In this document: positions 50,707 to 61,135 of the stretch, one piece after another | How positions within the stretch are numbered: the stretch's first letter is position 1 | How the letters are laid out: every line of letters starts with the position of its first letter | DNA from: an uncultured Porphyromonadaceae bacterium | Lineage (GTDB): Bacteria > Bacteroidota > Bacteroidia > Bacteroidales > Muribaculaceae | Direction of reading: 5' to 3' | Assembly: GCA_937989585.1 (NCBI GenBank) | Contig: CALKRW010000065.1 | Coordinates: 1-64,000 of the forward strand | Length of the DNA stretch: 64,000 bases | Translations under genes and position numbers: made by a program | The notes under the pieces: generated by a model | Database searches by the model: none | What the model was told of the DNA's origin: nothing | What the model saw: only the letters and a program-made list of their open reading frames with translations

Positions 50707-51867
50707 TTGCATAAAGCGCATCTTTTCTTTCCGGAGAACGATTTGGCATTGGCAAGCAATCTTGCCAACTATACCCCTCCGCGTATGGCTCGAGCCTTAC
50801 ATCTTAGCGGCGAGACATTGCCGATGTGGTATGGCGACGAGGGAGACGTCTTTCTTTGCGGAGGCGTCAACGACAGGTGGTTCACTTCGATGTGTAATGC
50901 TTTCAATCTGCAGACAGATGTATATCCACATAAACCTGATGGATTCAGGCCCTGTCCGTGGGGATGGTCCCTCGCTTCAAGACGAGAGTTTGTATTTGCT
51001 GGCTTCACTTTGGACCAGTTGCCATCGGATAGTGATATCTGGGCAATACGCATGCTTTCGCACAGGCGTTCGTCGGTCATAATTTCCAATGCTATGGCAG
51101 ATGCATTGCCTGACCGCCTTTTTACTCCTGTTCCTATTGAAGTAAAAGACAGGACTGAGGCACTTGAGGCCATACAGAATTTTGGCGGCGATGCCGTTAT
51201 AAAGTCCCCTTGGTCCAATGCCGGGCGAGGCGTAGCCTTTACCCGTGGCTTCTCGGAAGAGTCATTGGCCCAGCGAATTGACGATACAATAAGCGCCTAC
51301 GCTTCTTTGCTCATCGAGCCGCGGCTTGACAAAATACTTGATTTCGCTATGCTGTTCGAGGCACACGAGGACGGCAACGTAACATATACCGGACTCTCCC
51401 TGTTTGAGGCGGATGAACGTGGTGCCTATACCCGCAACATTGTCGCCGATGACAATATTCTCGCACAAAAAATATCAGAATATATACCTCGGGAAGACCT
51501 TTCGGCACTCTCACAGGCTCTTTTGCCTATCCTTTCGGAATCGCTTGGTGGCAGATATTGTGGCCTTTTTGGAATAGATATGCTTGTTGCTGAAAATAAA
51601 GATGATGCCGGACGCAGGTATATTATAGACCCGTGTGTCGAACTGAACCTCCGCAACACGATGGGCCATGTTGCACATGCCTTGGCCGAGCGAGTACTTG
51701 CTCCGGGCATAACTGCGTCATTCACGACAGTTCGCAATTCCAATTACAACAGTCCGATAATTGCCAATCCTCTGGAAGGTCTTGAGATTTCTGAAAATCG
51801 CTTATATAAAGGAGTACTGACGCTCAATCCTTTGACCTCGCCATTCTTATTCACACTTTCTGTCTGA
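50707..51867 (+). CDS. ATP-grasp family protein of unknown substrate
   Basis: 386 residues. The start is TTG at 50707, preceded by AAGGA at a suitable distance; the first residues (HKAHLFFPENDLALA) match the usual beginning of this Bacteroidales family, and no ATG precedes them. ATP-grasp features: VIKSPWSNAGRGVAF as the nucleotide loop with its Lys, ASLLIEPRLDKILDFAMLFE, and FGIDMLV then IDPCVELNLRNTMG with the metal-binding Glu/Asn. ATP-grasp enzymes ligate a carboxylate to an amine or thiol. The substrate is unknown. Confidence 0.8.
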   Translation: MHKAHLFFPENDLALASNLANYTPPRMARALHLSGETLPMWYGDEGDVFLCGGVNDRWFTSMCNAFNLQTDVYPHKPDGFRPCPWGWSLASRREFVFAGFTLDQLPSDSDIWAIRMLSHRRSSVIISNAMADALPDRLFTPVPIEVKDRTEALEAIQNFGGDAVIKSPWSNAGRGVAFTRGFSEESLAQRIDDTISAYASLLIEPRLDKILDFAMLFEAHEDGNVTYTGLSLFEADERGAYTRNIVADDNILAQKISEYIPREDLSALSQALLPILSESLGGRYCGLFGIDMLVAENKDDAGRRYIIDPCVELNLRNTMGHVAHALAERVLAPGITASFTTVRNSNYNSPIIANPLEGLEISENRLYKGVLTLNPLTSPFLFTLSV

Positions 51868-52005
51868 GGCCGGAAGACCGTTCTTCTTTCGGTTGGAGTA
51901 GGCAAACTTATTTGAAAAGAGGTCCACAATATATAATAAAAAGGTACTTTTCGCGTTTACTACAACAAGGCGCTATTGCGGTTTTGTCCGTGTCGCCGTC
52001 TTCTC

Positions 52006-55000
52006 ATGAGTAAGCAGTCAGACCGTCATATATCACATAAGTCAAGGAAAATTCATGTCTTGAGAAAGACATGCGAAGACGCCATGCGAGCCTTATCCGG
52101 ACGTAGGGCATTCATCGTGTATGCCTTTGTGGCTGTGCTGGTCTGCACTTATGCAATGTTGGGCCAGACTCCGGGGTCATCTGCCGGAATCACACCTCTT
52201 TCTCCTTCCGGAATCACCCAGCCACCGGCTTACATTCCCGTCGCACCCGACCGACTGACGAGTATCGCTGACACGGCCCTCTTGCCTATCGGTGGCCGCA
52301 GCAATCTAATCCCGCAGTCCTACGAAGACCTGATGGCTGACGAGATTGCATATGATCTTTCTACCCCCTCGAATATCAAGACTGTAGCCGAATACGACCC
52401 GGAGACAGGATGTTATGTCGTTCGTACCCTTGTCGGTGACATGGAGATTACCACACCTTTCCTGCTTTCTCCCGACCAGTATAACAACTGGCAGTTCCGC
52501 CGTTCGATGCAGGAATATTATCGTCAGCGCAACCTCGAAGCCCTTACAGAGAAGGAAAAGCAGCCGTTCAATGTCTTCGACATGAATTTTGCGCTCGGCC
52601 CTCTGGAGAAAATCTTCGGCCCCGGCGGCGTCCAGCTCAAGACCCAGGGTTCGGTTCAGATTTCGATGGGTATCAAGTCTAACAAGACTGACAATCCTTC
52701 GCTCTCGCTTTCATCCCGCCGCAAGACCTATTTTGATTTCGATCAAAAGATTCAGGCTACAATCAATGCATCGGTAGGTGACCGTCTGAAGTTCAATATG
52801 TCTTACAACACCGACGCTACCTTCGATTTCGATTCCAAGAACCTTAAACTTGCCTACGAAGGAAAGGAAGACGATATCGTAAAGCAGATTGAGGCCGGTA
52901 ATGTATCCATGACGACAGGTTCCTCGCTTATTCGAGGCTCTACAGCGCTGTTTGGTATCAAGACAAAACTTCAGTTCGGGAAACTTACCGCTACGGCTCT
53001 CGTCTCGCAACAAAACTCCGAATCCAAGTCAGTGTCATCGCGCGGAGGCGCACAGACCACTAAATTTACGGTCAACGCCGATGAGTATGATCAGAATCGC
53101 CATTACTTCCTTTCCCAATATTTTTATGAGAATTACGACCGGTTTTGTCAGAGGCTGCCTTTTGTTGCCTCGGGCATTAACATTACACGTATAGAAGTTT
53201 GGATTACAAACAAATCGAACCGCTACGAGAATTCCAGGAACATCGTTGCATTCATGGATCTTGCAGAAAACACTAATCTTGCAAGTAACTACTGGACACC
53301 CAATATGTCCGTTCCCGTCCCGACGAACAACTCGAACAATCTGCTGCAGACAATCAAGAGCGAGTATCCTGACGCGCGAAATATTTCCCAGGTAACTCAG
53401 GCGCTGGCACCCCTTGCCGCATACGGTATCGAAGGCGGCCGGGATTATGAGAAAGTCGAGAGTGCCCGTTTGCTCACGTCGTCTGAATATACTTTCAATC
53501 CCTCGCTGGGCTACATCTCTGTAAAATCGGCGCTTAACGCTGATGAAGTGCTTGCCGTGGCGTTCGAATACACTTACGGCGGACAGGTATATCAGGTCGG
53601 CGAGTTCTCTTCCGATATCACCACCACGGATCAGTCGCTCTATGTCAAGATGCTTAAGTCAACCACACAGGCTCCTAAACTTCCAATGTGGAGGCTGATG
53701 ATGAAGAACGTATATAATCTTGGCGGCTATCAGATTCAGCGCGACCGTTTCCGCCTGAACATAAAATACCTTTCAGATACTACCGGCACACAGATCAATT
53801 ATCTGCCTGTCCCTGGACTCAATGACAAGAGTCTTCTCCAGGTCATGAATCTTGACCGTCTTGATTCCAATCAGGAAGGCAATCCGGACGGTTTCTTCGA
53901 CTTCCTTGACGGTTACACGATTATCCCTCAGACCGGCAAGATTATCTTTCCCGTAGCGGAACCTTTCGGCAAGCATCTTGCACAGAAGATAAACAATCCC
54001 GTGCTTGCCGAACAGTACTGTTATCCCCAGTTGTATGATTCGACGCTGGTTGTCGCGCGTCAGTTTGCAGATAAGAACAAGTTTATCATCGATGGCGAAT
54101 ATCAGGCATCCTCCGGCTCGCAGATACGTCTCAACGCTATGAACGTGCCTCGGGGCTCGGTCGTTGTCACAGCCGGCGGAGTGACGCTGACCGAAAACTC
54201 GGACTATACGGTTGACTATGCCATGGGTATTGTCACGATTACCAACCAATCGATAATCGACTCGGGGCAAAGCATTTCAGTGACTCTTGAGAACCAGTCG
54301 ATGTTCTCTACGCAAAGGAAGACACTTCTCGGACTCGATCTGCAGTACGAGTTCTCTAAAAACCTGAATCTGGGTGCGACTTTCCTGCATTTCTCCGAAA
54401 AGGCCCTTACCGAGAAAGTGAATATAGGCGATGAGGTTGTCAATAACTCGATGTTTGGTTTCAACCTGAGTTACAACAACGAGTTTATGTGGTTGACCAA
54501 TCTGGTGAATAAGATACCGACTGTCAACGCTACGGCGCCATCAAAGTTCTCGCTGACGGCAGAGTATGCCCAGTTATTACCCCACGCACAGAAGTCCGGC
54601 TCTACCAAGGGATCATCCTATGTTGACGATTTCGAATCGACACAAACCGGCATCGACCTTCGTTCGCCTTATTCATGGTTCCTGGCTTCAACGCCTTACG
54701 ATGGATCTCAGGACGCGCTCTTTCCCGAGGCAGCCCTCTCCAACAATGTCGATTATGGCAAGAACCGCGCACTGCTCAACTGGTACTACATTGACCGTAT
54801 GTTTACGCAGCGCAACTCGTCGCTTGCGCCGGGCTATCTGCGCAGCGACCTCGCGCAGTTGTCCAACCCCTATGTCCGTGAGGTTACTTCACGAGAGATC
54901 TTCCCCGGACGCCAGCGCAACTACAGCGAATCGAATATAATCCAGACTCTTAATCTCTCGTTCTACCCGACAGAGCGTGGTCCATATAACCTTGACGCGG

Positions 55001-58000
55001 ACAATATAGATGATCAGGGAAATCTTCTCAACCCCGAGAAGCGTTGGGGCGGTATCATGCGTCGCATGGACAATACCAATTTCGAGCAGTCGAACATAGA
55101 GTATATCCAGTTCTGGCTTCTCAACCCATTCCTTGACCCGGACAATCCCAACCTTGATGGCGGTGACCTTTATTTCAATTTCGGTGAAATCTCCGAGGAT
55201 ATCCTTAAGGACGGCCTGAAGTCGTATGAGAACGGTATCCCGGTAGACGGCAATGACCAGTATCTTAAGAACACTGTCTGGGGCCGCGTGTCATCGCAGA
55301 ATTCGCTGACGTATTCATTTGACAACGCTACCGGCGCACGTCTCCGCCAGGATGTAGGTCTAGACGGACTTCCCAATGCCGATGAGTTTGGCTTTGACTC
55401 ATATCAGTCTTATCTCGACCAATTACGCCGCAAACTCTCCCCCGCCACAATCGAGTCAATGTCATCCGATCCATTCTCGCCATTTAATGATCCGGCGGGT
55501 GACAACTACCATTTCTATCGCGGTTATGACTACGATGCTCAGCGATTAGGTATTCTCGACCGTTATAAACGTTATAACGGCGTCGAGGGCAACGCACTCT
55601 CGCCCGAGGATGTTGACGAACCGCTGTATCAGTCATCACGAAATACTCCCGATGTAGAGGATATCAATCAGGACAATACCCTAAACGAATATGAACGTTA
55701 CTTCCAGTATCGGGTATCCATTCGTCCCCAGGACCTTGAGGTAGGCCGTAACTACATTACCGACCGGCAGGTCTCTATGGTACGAGGACGCGACGGCAAG
55801 GACTATCAGACAGAGTGGTATCAGTTCAAGATTCCATTGAGTGATTTTGAGAAGCGTGTCGGTTCGATCAGTGACTTCTCGACTATTAGGTTCGCGCGTA
55901 TGTTCATGACCGGATTCCGGCAGGTCACACACCTGCGTTTCGCTACTCTTGAACTTGTCCGTGGCGAATGGCGCCCATACGACTTCAACCTCAATCAGCG
56001 CGGGGATGCTCCGGCCGAGGGCCAACTCGACATATCGGTTGTGAACATTGAGGAAAATTCTCGCCGCGAGCCTGTCAACTATGTCCTTCCTCCCGGCGTA
56101 ACCCGTATCGTCGATCCGGGTCAGAGCCAGATTACCCAACTCAACGAGCAGTCAATGTCCTTAAAGGTCGTAGGTCTCAATGCCGGAGACGCACGTGCCG
56201 TCTACCGCAACACAATGCTCGATCTCCGCAATTACAAGCGTCTGCAGATGTGGATTCACGCCGAGGCCCCGATCAACAACAGCACCCAACTCCAGTCGGG
56301 TCAGTTGTCGGCTTTCATCCGTCTCGGTACCGATGTCAAGCAGAATTTCTATGAGTATGAGATTCCTCTGGAACTTACTCCTCCGGGAACATCATATAAC
56401 AATGATCTTCCTTCGGACCGTCGTATTGTATGGCCTGAGTCTAACTTCCTTGACTTTAATCTACAGACTCTTGTCAATCTGAAAAAAGCCCGAAACGAGG
56501 CCAAACGCAATGAGGAATCCGGTGTCGGCTATGCGACCCTGTTCACAGGACGAGACCCCGATAACGAGCACAACCGTATTGCGGTGATGGGAAATCCTTC
56601 GCTGTCTGACGTGCGTGTCCTGCTTGTCGGTATTCGCAATAACTCGCCTACAACCAAAGACGGTACGGTCTGGGTGAACGAACTTAAGGTAACAGACTTT
56701 AACGAGGATGGCGGATGGGCGGCAAAGGCAAACGCCACGCTTAATATCTCGGACATCGCCACGCTCAACTTCGGTACACATATCGAGACCGCAGGCTTCG
56801 GTGGCGTAGACCAGAGTCTGAACGAGCGCCGCCTCGACGATTACGAGCAGATGAACTTCGCGGTTCAGGCTGACCTCGGGCGATTCCTGCCTGAGAAGGC
56901 CAAACTCCGTGCGCCTGTTTACTACTCGTATTCACATGAAAAGACATCCCCTAAGTACAATCCTCTTGACCAGGATATGCTACTCAAGGATGCTCTTGAT
57001 GCTGCCGGCTCTAAACACGAGCGTGATTCCATCGACGCTTATGCCGTCGAGCGCGCGACTCTGCAGAACTTCTCAATATCCGGTCTTAAGTTCGATGTGC
57101 AGAGCAAGACTCCCAAACCATGGGATCCCGCCAACTTCACATTGAATTTCTCATTCTCCAAACAGAACCGTTCCAATCCCACTACCGAATACGAATACAC
57201 CAACGACTATCGTGGATCGCTGCAGTATTCATGGTCACCGTATATCAAGCCTCTCAAACCATTCGGCTGGATAAAGTCCAAGAACAAGAACCTGAAGTTC
57301 TTCAAGGACTGGGATATACAATGGCTGCCCAACAATATCTCCTTCCTCACGAACATGACCAGGTATTATTACGAGCAGCAGACGCGCTCGGAGACTGACG
57401 TCATGTTCCAGTTGCCCGTTTCTGTATCGAAGAATTTCATGTGGGACCGTCAGTTGTCCTTGACATGGAATCTGACCAAGTCGCTTTCGTTCACATTCAA
57501 TTCAAACACGGCGGCACGTATAGAGGAGCCTGTAGGCGCTGTCAACAAGAAGTTGTTCCCGGACGAATATCGCGAATGGAAGGAGACGGTATGGAATTCA
57601 ATCCTTTCGATGGGTACGCCATGGAACTACAATCAGACGTTCACCGGTTCATACAGGATGCCTTTCTCGCGTATTCCGGTACTGGATTTCCTCAACGGCT
57701 CGGCAAACTACAATGCCACTTACCGTTGGGATCGTGGTGCTACAGTAGATGGAGTCGAGGTTGGAAACTCTATTTCAAATCAGGCCTCGTGGACAGCCGA
57801 CGGCCGTGTGAACTTCGAGAACCTGTGGAACAAGATTCCTTTTGTCAAGGATGTGAACAAGCGTTTCGCAAACAGGCGCCAGACATCCACAAACCAGCGC
57901 AAGCCAAAGAAATTCGAGCGTACATTTAAACTTGAGCCTGATACGGTGTTGACCATCAAGCATAATCTCCGTACCAAAAAGATCAAGGTTACCGCAACGA

Positions 58001-59562
58001 CTACCGATGGCAACCCATATCCGGTGAAGATTCGTGTTGATGATCCCAATACAGTCACCGTACTGACCAGGGGCGACAAGAACCTTAAATTTACGGTCCT
58101 CGAGATATTGAAGGACGAGAAGTCTATATGGCGCGAAATAGGCGAGTACGGTACACGTCTGGTAATCTCTCCGCGCTCATTCTCAGTTCGCTACCGAAAT
58201 ACGCGTACAATGAATCTGCCCCTTTTCGGTCCCTCGGTTGGTAACGTCTTCGGTCAAAGCACATCTTATGGACCGATGTCTCCCGGTCTTGACTTCGCTT
58301 TCGGATTCAATGGCGATGACTATGTCAACAAGGCCCTTGAGCGGGGATGGCTGATTACTGATGACGGCCAGACTTCGCCTGCGGTTATATCCCATACCAA
58401 TGAGTTGAACCTGGAACTCAACCTTGAGCCTGTCAAGGGTCTGCGGATTCAGCTTACGGCTAACCGCACGGACAACCGGTCGCAACAGATCCAGTTCATG
58501 TACGCCGACATGCCAACGGCTTACAGCGGTTCGTATACAAAGACCCATTGTGCCATAGCCACTGCGCTACGCGGCTCGTCACCCGACAATGGATATGCCA
58601 ATGCCGCTTTTGGCAAGTTCCTTCAAATCATCCCGGTGGTTCGCGACCGTGTCGAGGCTCAGTATGCTGGCCTGAAATATCCGGACGCAGGTTTCCTTCG
58701 GGGTACGGCCGATGCCGGACATGTATTTGATCCCGAGATAGGTACCGTCTCACAGACATCTTCAGATGTCCTTATTCCTGCTTTTGTGTCCGCGTATACG
58801 GGGACTGACGCCCGCAAGACATGGCTGGACCCATTCCCGTCGTTTGCGGCCGTATTACCCAACTGGCGCGTGACATATGACGGTTTCATCAATCTTGGCA
58901 ACATGCGAAATATCTTCAAGACCATGACGCTCACTCATGCATACCAGTGTACCTATTCGGTGGGCTCATACTCGTCTTACCTTAACTGGGTTGAGGCCGG
59001 CGGCAAGAACATTGGCTTTACTCTTGACGAAATAACCGGCAGACCTATACCTTCCTCGCCGTACAACATCTCCTCGGTGGCTATTACAGAGAAATTCGCG
59101 CCTCTGTTCGGTGTCAACGTGACGCTGAAGAATGAACTTCAACTTAACGCCGAGTACCGTGATTCCCGCACTCTGACACTGAACTCTTCTGCCGGCCAGG
59201 TCGTGGAGGCTACCCAGAAGGGTATTAAAATAGGCGCTGGTTACAAGATTATCGGTTTCAACACGTTCCTTAAGATCAAGGGCTCGCAGCAAGGTGTTTC
59301 CAACGACCTTACGATTAATGCCGACGTCGGATTCGACCACAGTCAGGCACTGATCCGTCGAATAGAAGGGAACTATACTCAGCCTACATCCGGAACAAAG
59401 TCCTTTACCATCAACTTTACGGCATCATATGTGGCCTCCAAGCGTCTGACTGTCTCTGCCTATTTTGACCATCGTGTCAATACGCCGCTTGTTACGACAT
59501 CGTCTTATCCTACAACCAATACGTCCTACGGTTTAAGCCTCAATCTATCTCTTGCCCGTTGA
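52006..59562 (+). CDS. sprA: SprA, outer-membrane translocon of the type IX secretion system
   Basis: 2518 residues from the ATG at 52006 (an upstream TTG at 51976 is less likely). An N-terminal hydrophobic signal (FIVYAFVAVLVCTYAMLG) leads into SprA_N: IKSNKTDNPSLSLSSRRKTY, YFDFDQKIQATINASVGDRL, FESTQTGIDLRSPYSWFLAS and a long series of amphipathic strands. SprA forms the 36-strand barrel through which type IX substrates cross the outer membrane. Its presence makes the sorting-like C-termini of the amylase and its partner meaningful. A lone large gene, as is usual for sprA; other T9SS genes are not in the window. Confidence 0.92.
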   Translation: MSKQSDRHISHKSRKIHVLRKTCEDAMRALSGRRAFIVYAFVAVLVCTYAMLGQTPGSSAGITPLSPSGITQPPAYIPVAPDRLTSIADTALLPIGGRSNLIPQSYEDLMADEIAYDLSTPSNIKTVAEYDPETGCYVVRTLVGDMEITTPFLLSPDQYNNWQFRRSMQEYYRQRNLEALTEKEKQPFNVFDMNFALGPLEKIFGPGGVQLKTQGSVQISMGIKSNKTDNPSLSLSSRRKTYFDFDQKIQATINASVGDRLKFNMSYNTDATFDFDSKNLKLAYEGKEDDIVKQIEAGNVSMTTGSSLIRGSTALFGIKTKLQFGKLTATALVSQQNSESKSVSSRGGAQTTKFTVNADEYDQNRHYFLSQYFYENYDRFCQRLPFVASGINITRIEVWITNKSNRYENSRNIVAFMDLAENTNLASNYWTPNMSVPVPTNNSNNLLQTIKSEYPDARNISQVTQALAPLAAYGIEGGRDYEKVESARLLTSSEYTFNPSLGYISVKSALNADEVLAVAFEYTYGGQVYQVGEFSSDITTTDQSLYVKMLKSTTQAPKLPMWRLMMKNVYNLGGYQIQRDRFRLNIKYLSDTTGTQINYLPVPGLNDKSLLQVMNLDRLDSNQEGNPDGFFDFLDGYTIIPQTGKIIFPVAEPFGKHLAQKINNPVLAEQYCYPQLYDSTLVVARQFADKNKFIIDGEYQASSGSQIRLNAMNVPRGSVVVTAGGVTLTENSDYTVDYAMGIVTITNQSIIDSGQSISVTLENQSMFSTQRKTLLGLDLQYEFSKNLNLGATFLHFSEKALTEKVNIGDEVVNNSMFGFNLSYNNEFMWLTNLVNKIPTVNATAPSKFSLTAEYAQLLPHAQKSGSTKGSSYVDDFESTQTGIDLRSPYSWFLASTPYDGSQDALFPEAALSNNVDYGKNRALLNWYYIDRMFTQRNSSLAPGYLRSDLAQLSNPYVREVTSREIFPGRQRNYSESNIIQTLNLSFYPTERGPYNLDADNIDDQGNLLNPEKRWGGIMRRMDNTNFEQSNIEYIQFWLLNPFLDPDNPNLDGGDLYFNFGEISEDILKDGLKSYENGIPVDGNDQYLKNTVWGRVSSQNSLTYSFDNATGARLRQDVGLDGLPNADEFGFDSYQSYLDQLRRKLSPATIESMSSDPFSPFNDPAGDNYHFYRGYDYDAQRLGILDRYKRYNGVEGNALSPEDVDEPLYQSSRNTPDVEDINQDNTLNEYERYFQYRVSIRPQDLEVGRNYITDRQVSMVRGRDGKDYQTEWYQFKIPLSDFEKRVGSISDFSTIRFARMFMTGFRQVTHLRFATLELVRGEWRPYDFNLNQRGDAPAEGQLDISVVNIEENSRREPVNYVLPPGVTRIVDPGQSQITQLNEQSMSLKVVGLNAGDARAVYRNTMLDLRNYKRLQMWIHAEAPINNSTQLQSGQLSAFIRLGTDVKQNFYEYEIPLELTPPGTSYNNDLPSDRRIVWPESNFLDFNLQTLVNLKKARNEAKRNEESGVGYATLFTGRDPDNEHNRIAVMGNPSLSDVRVLLVGIRNNSPTTKDGTVWVNELKVTDFNEDGGWAAKANATLNISDIATLNFGTHIETAGFGGVDQSLNERRLDDYEQMNFAVQADLGRFLPEKAKLRAPVYYSYSHEKTSPKYNPLDQDMLLKDALDAAGSKHERDSIDAYAVERATLQNFSISGLKFDVQSKTPKPWDPANFTLNFSFSKQNRSNPTTEYEYTNDYRGSLQYSWSPYIKPLKPFGWIKSKNKNLKFFKDWDIQWLPNNISFLTNMTRYYYEQQTRSETDVMFQLPVSVSKNFMWDRQLSLTWNLTKSLSFTFNSNTAARIEEPVGAVNKKLFPDEYREWKETVWNSILSMGTPWNYNQTFTGSYRMPFSRIPVLDFLNGSANYNATYRWDRGATVDGVEVGNSISNQASWTADGRVNFENLWNKIPFVKDVNKRFANRRQTSTNQRKPKKFERTFKLEPDTVLTIKHNLRTKKIKVTATTTDGNPYPVKIRVDDPNTVTVLTRGDKNLKFTVLEILKDEKSIWREIGEYGTRLVISPRSFSVRYRNTRTMNLPLFGPSVGNVFGQSTSYGPMSPGLDFAFGFNGDDYVNKALERGWLITDDGQTSPAVISHTNELNLELNLEPVKGLRIQLTANRTDNRSQQIQFMYADMPTAYSGSYTKTHCAIATALRGSSPDNGYANAAFGKFLQIIPVVRDRVEAQYAGLKYPDAGFLRGTADAGHVFDPEIGTVSQTSSDVLIPAFVSAYTGTDARKTWLDPFPSFAAVLPNWRVTYDGFINLGNMRNIFKTMTLTHAYQCTYSVGSYSSYLNWVEAGGKNIGFTLDEITGRPIPSSPYNISSVAITEKFAPLFGVNVTLKNELQLNAEYRDSRTLTLNSSAGQVVEATQKGIKIGAGYKIIGFNTFLKIKGSQQGVSNDLTINADVGFDHSQALIRRIEGNYTQPTSGTKSFTINFTASYVASKRLTVSAYFDHRVNTPLVTTSSYPTTNTSYGLSLNLSLAR

Positions 59563-59581
59563 CGTGTGGTGCAGCCATTTT

Positions 59582-60928
59582 TTAGAAAGAGAACTGGCAC
59601 ATTGCGCCTATACGGTGGGCTATGCCTTTGGCTCTGTCCTGATTGATGCGTCTGCCCCAGTCGAATTCCAGGGCGAATTGTGAGCGGGGGGTCGGATTCC
59701 AGAAAATATTCATGGCGATAATCTGCCCTCGTCGATATTCCGAGGGCTCCGTCTTGCGGCCCGGAAGATAGCGTACCTGTCCCATCGTTGCTGAAGCAAA
59801 TAAATTGGGCTTGAAATTCCACTGAACGCCCACGTTCCATCCATACGATGCCGGTGAGTACATCCTGCCTGCAGCCAGTGGATCTGACAGAAGATCGTAA
59901 CTCCCGATCAGAAGATCATTCATGACCGAGGTATAACCGTGGCCATAACAACCGGTGAGATAGATTGTCAGTGGACTCAGCGGCCTGACCACAGAACTAA
60001 GATGCAGCCCCCAGCCGGATTTGTTATGGTTGGTCTGTGTCAGTTCGTCCCGGTATGTCATTATGCGGTATATTCCTGCCAGGCGTACATGTTGGTCGCG
60101 CGCCCATGAGTATTGTAAAAAAGCGGCGAAGTCTGGAGACCAGGTCCTGATTTTAGAGCATGTGGAGTCTGTCCTGTAATTTGGAGGCGAAGATGCGCTC
60201 TCTGCCGATACAGCCACGCTCCACCGCTTGCCGAAAGACGGCATATAGCGGACCAGCACGTTACAGTCTGCGATCTTGTTCGCGGGACCGTTGGCGTCCA
60301 CCATCGGAGCCTGGGCCGAAGGATCCGAGAATGTTGAGGGCGCAAGGCCCACAGTGAGATCGCGAAACTGTGCGTATGCCTTTTTCAGATGGAAGTCACG
60401 GGCATTATAGCCATTGAAGTTTGCTTCAATGTAAAGTTGATAACAGCCGAACACCTTGCTTGTGCCGATAAGCCGCATAAACAGACAGGTTCCTGCAGGT
60501 GTTGTGCCGAACTGGCGCCTGCTGTTGGGATCGGAGGGAATCGGAATCAGATAGGGCGAGAATGCAGGTGCTGGAACGGCACCGTCGAAATCGAAATACC
60601 CGCGCATTCGTACAGCGCCACCTATGCCTAACGTCAGGTGCTCCTCACGGCTCATGAACTGGAAATAAGGGGCGGCAGGGTCGTCAAAATGACGGAATTG
60701 ATCGTAGTAGAATTTGAGCATTTCCAGACCAAGTGAGTCTTCGAGCATAGTTCTTTCGTCAATGCTCTCGGGTCGTCCGTCCAGATAAATTATCTTCTGG
60801 TTACGGGCCAGTTCCTGAATTCGCTGCTGGTGCATGTTTTCTGCTGGCTCGAAGACTGTACTGTCTGTCCGGGCAAATATGGATATGCTTGCGGTAAGAC
60901 TGATAAAGGCAAATAATATTCTATGCAT
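59582..60928 (-). CDS. DcaP-like outer-membrane porin
   Basis: 448 residues with signal peptide ending near IFA (19). A short coiled-coil-like N-terminal stretch (ENMHQQRIQELARNQ) precedes the barrel, which opens with LGIGGAVRMRGYFDF, contains KKAYAQFRDLTVGLAPSTFSD and ends with an aromatic final residue (CQFSF). DcaP-type trimeric porins have this layout. The solute is unknown. It converges with sprA, with a 19-base gap and no clear terminator. Confidence 0.8.
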   Translation of the reverse strand: MHRILFAFISLTASISIFARTDSTVFEPAENMHQQRIQELARNQKIIYLDGRPESIDERTMLEDSLGLEMLKFYYDQFRHFDDPAAPYFQFMSREEHLTLGIGGAVRMRGYFDFDGAVPAPAFSPYLIPIPSDPNSRRQFGTTPAGTCLFMRLIGTSKVFGCYQLYIEANFNGYNARDFHLKKAYAQFRDLTVGLAPSTFSDPSAQAPMVDANGPANKIADCNVLVRYMPSFGKRWSVAVSAESASSPPNYRTDSTCSKIRTWSPDFAAFLQYSWARDQHVRLAGIYRIMTYRDELTQTNHNKSGWGLHLSSVVRPLSPLTIYLTGCYGHGYTSVMNDLLIGSYDLLSDPLAAGRMYSPASYGWNVGVQWNFKPNLFASATMGQVRYLPGRKTEPSEYRRGQIIAMNIFWNPTPRSQFALEFDWGRRINQDRAKGIAHRIGAMCQFSF

Positions 60929-61073
60929 TATGAGTTTGGATGAATATGTGTCTCTGGTATGATGAACTTACTTTTCTAAACGTCTTCGCTTTGATAAAAG
61001 TTCGGATTTTTCATGTTTGCCCCTTTTCCACCGATACAAGGGAGAATAGATTTCCAATTCTAATGCCGGAAGA

Positions 61074-61110
61074 ATAAAAACAGACGCCCCGCAGCGTACT
61101 GCAGAGCGTC
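61074..61110 (-). terminator. Terminator of fabG
   Basis: GACGC/GCGTC and GCAG/CTGC stems with a small internal loop (61083-61110), followed on the minus strand by TG and T5. It lies 26 bases behind the fabG stop. Confidence 0.7.
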
Positions 61111-61135
61111 ATCAGGTATTATTTGCAAATACAAA

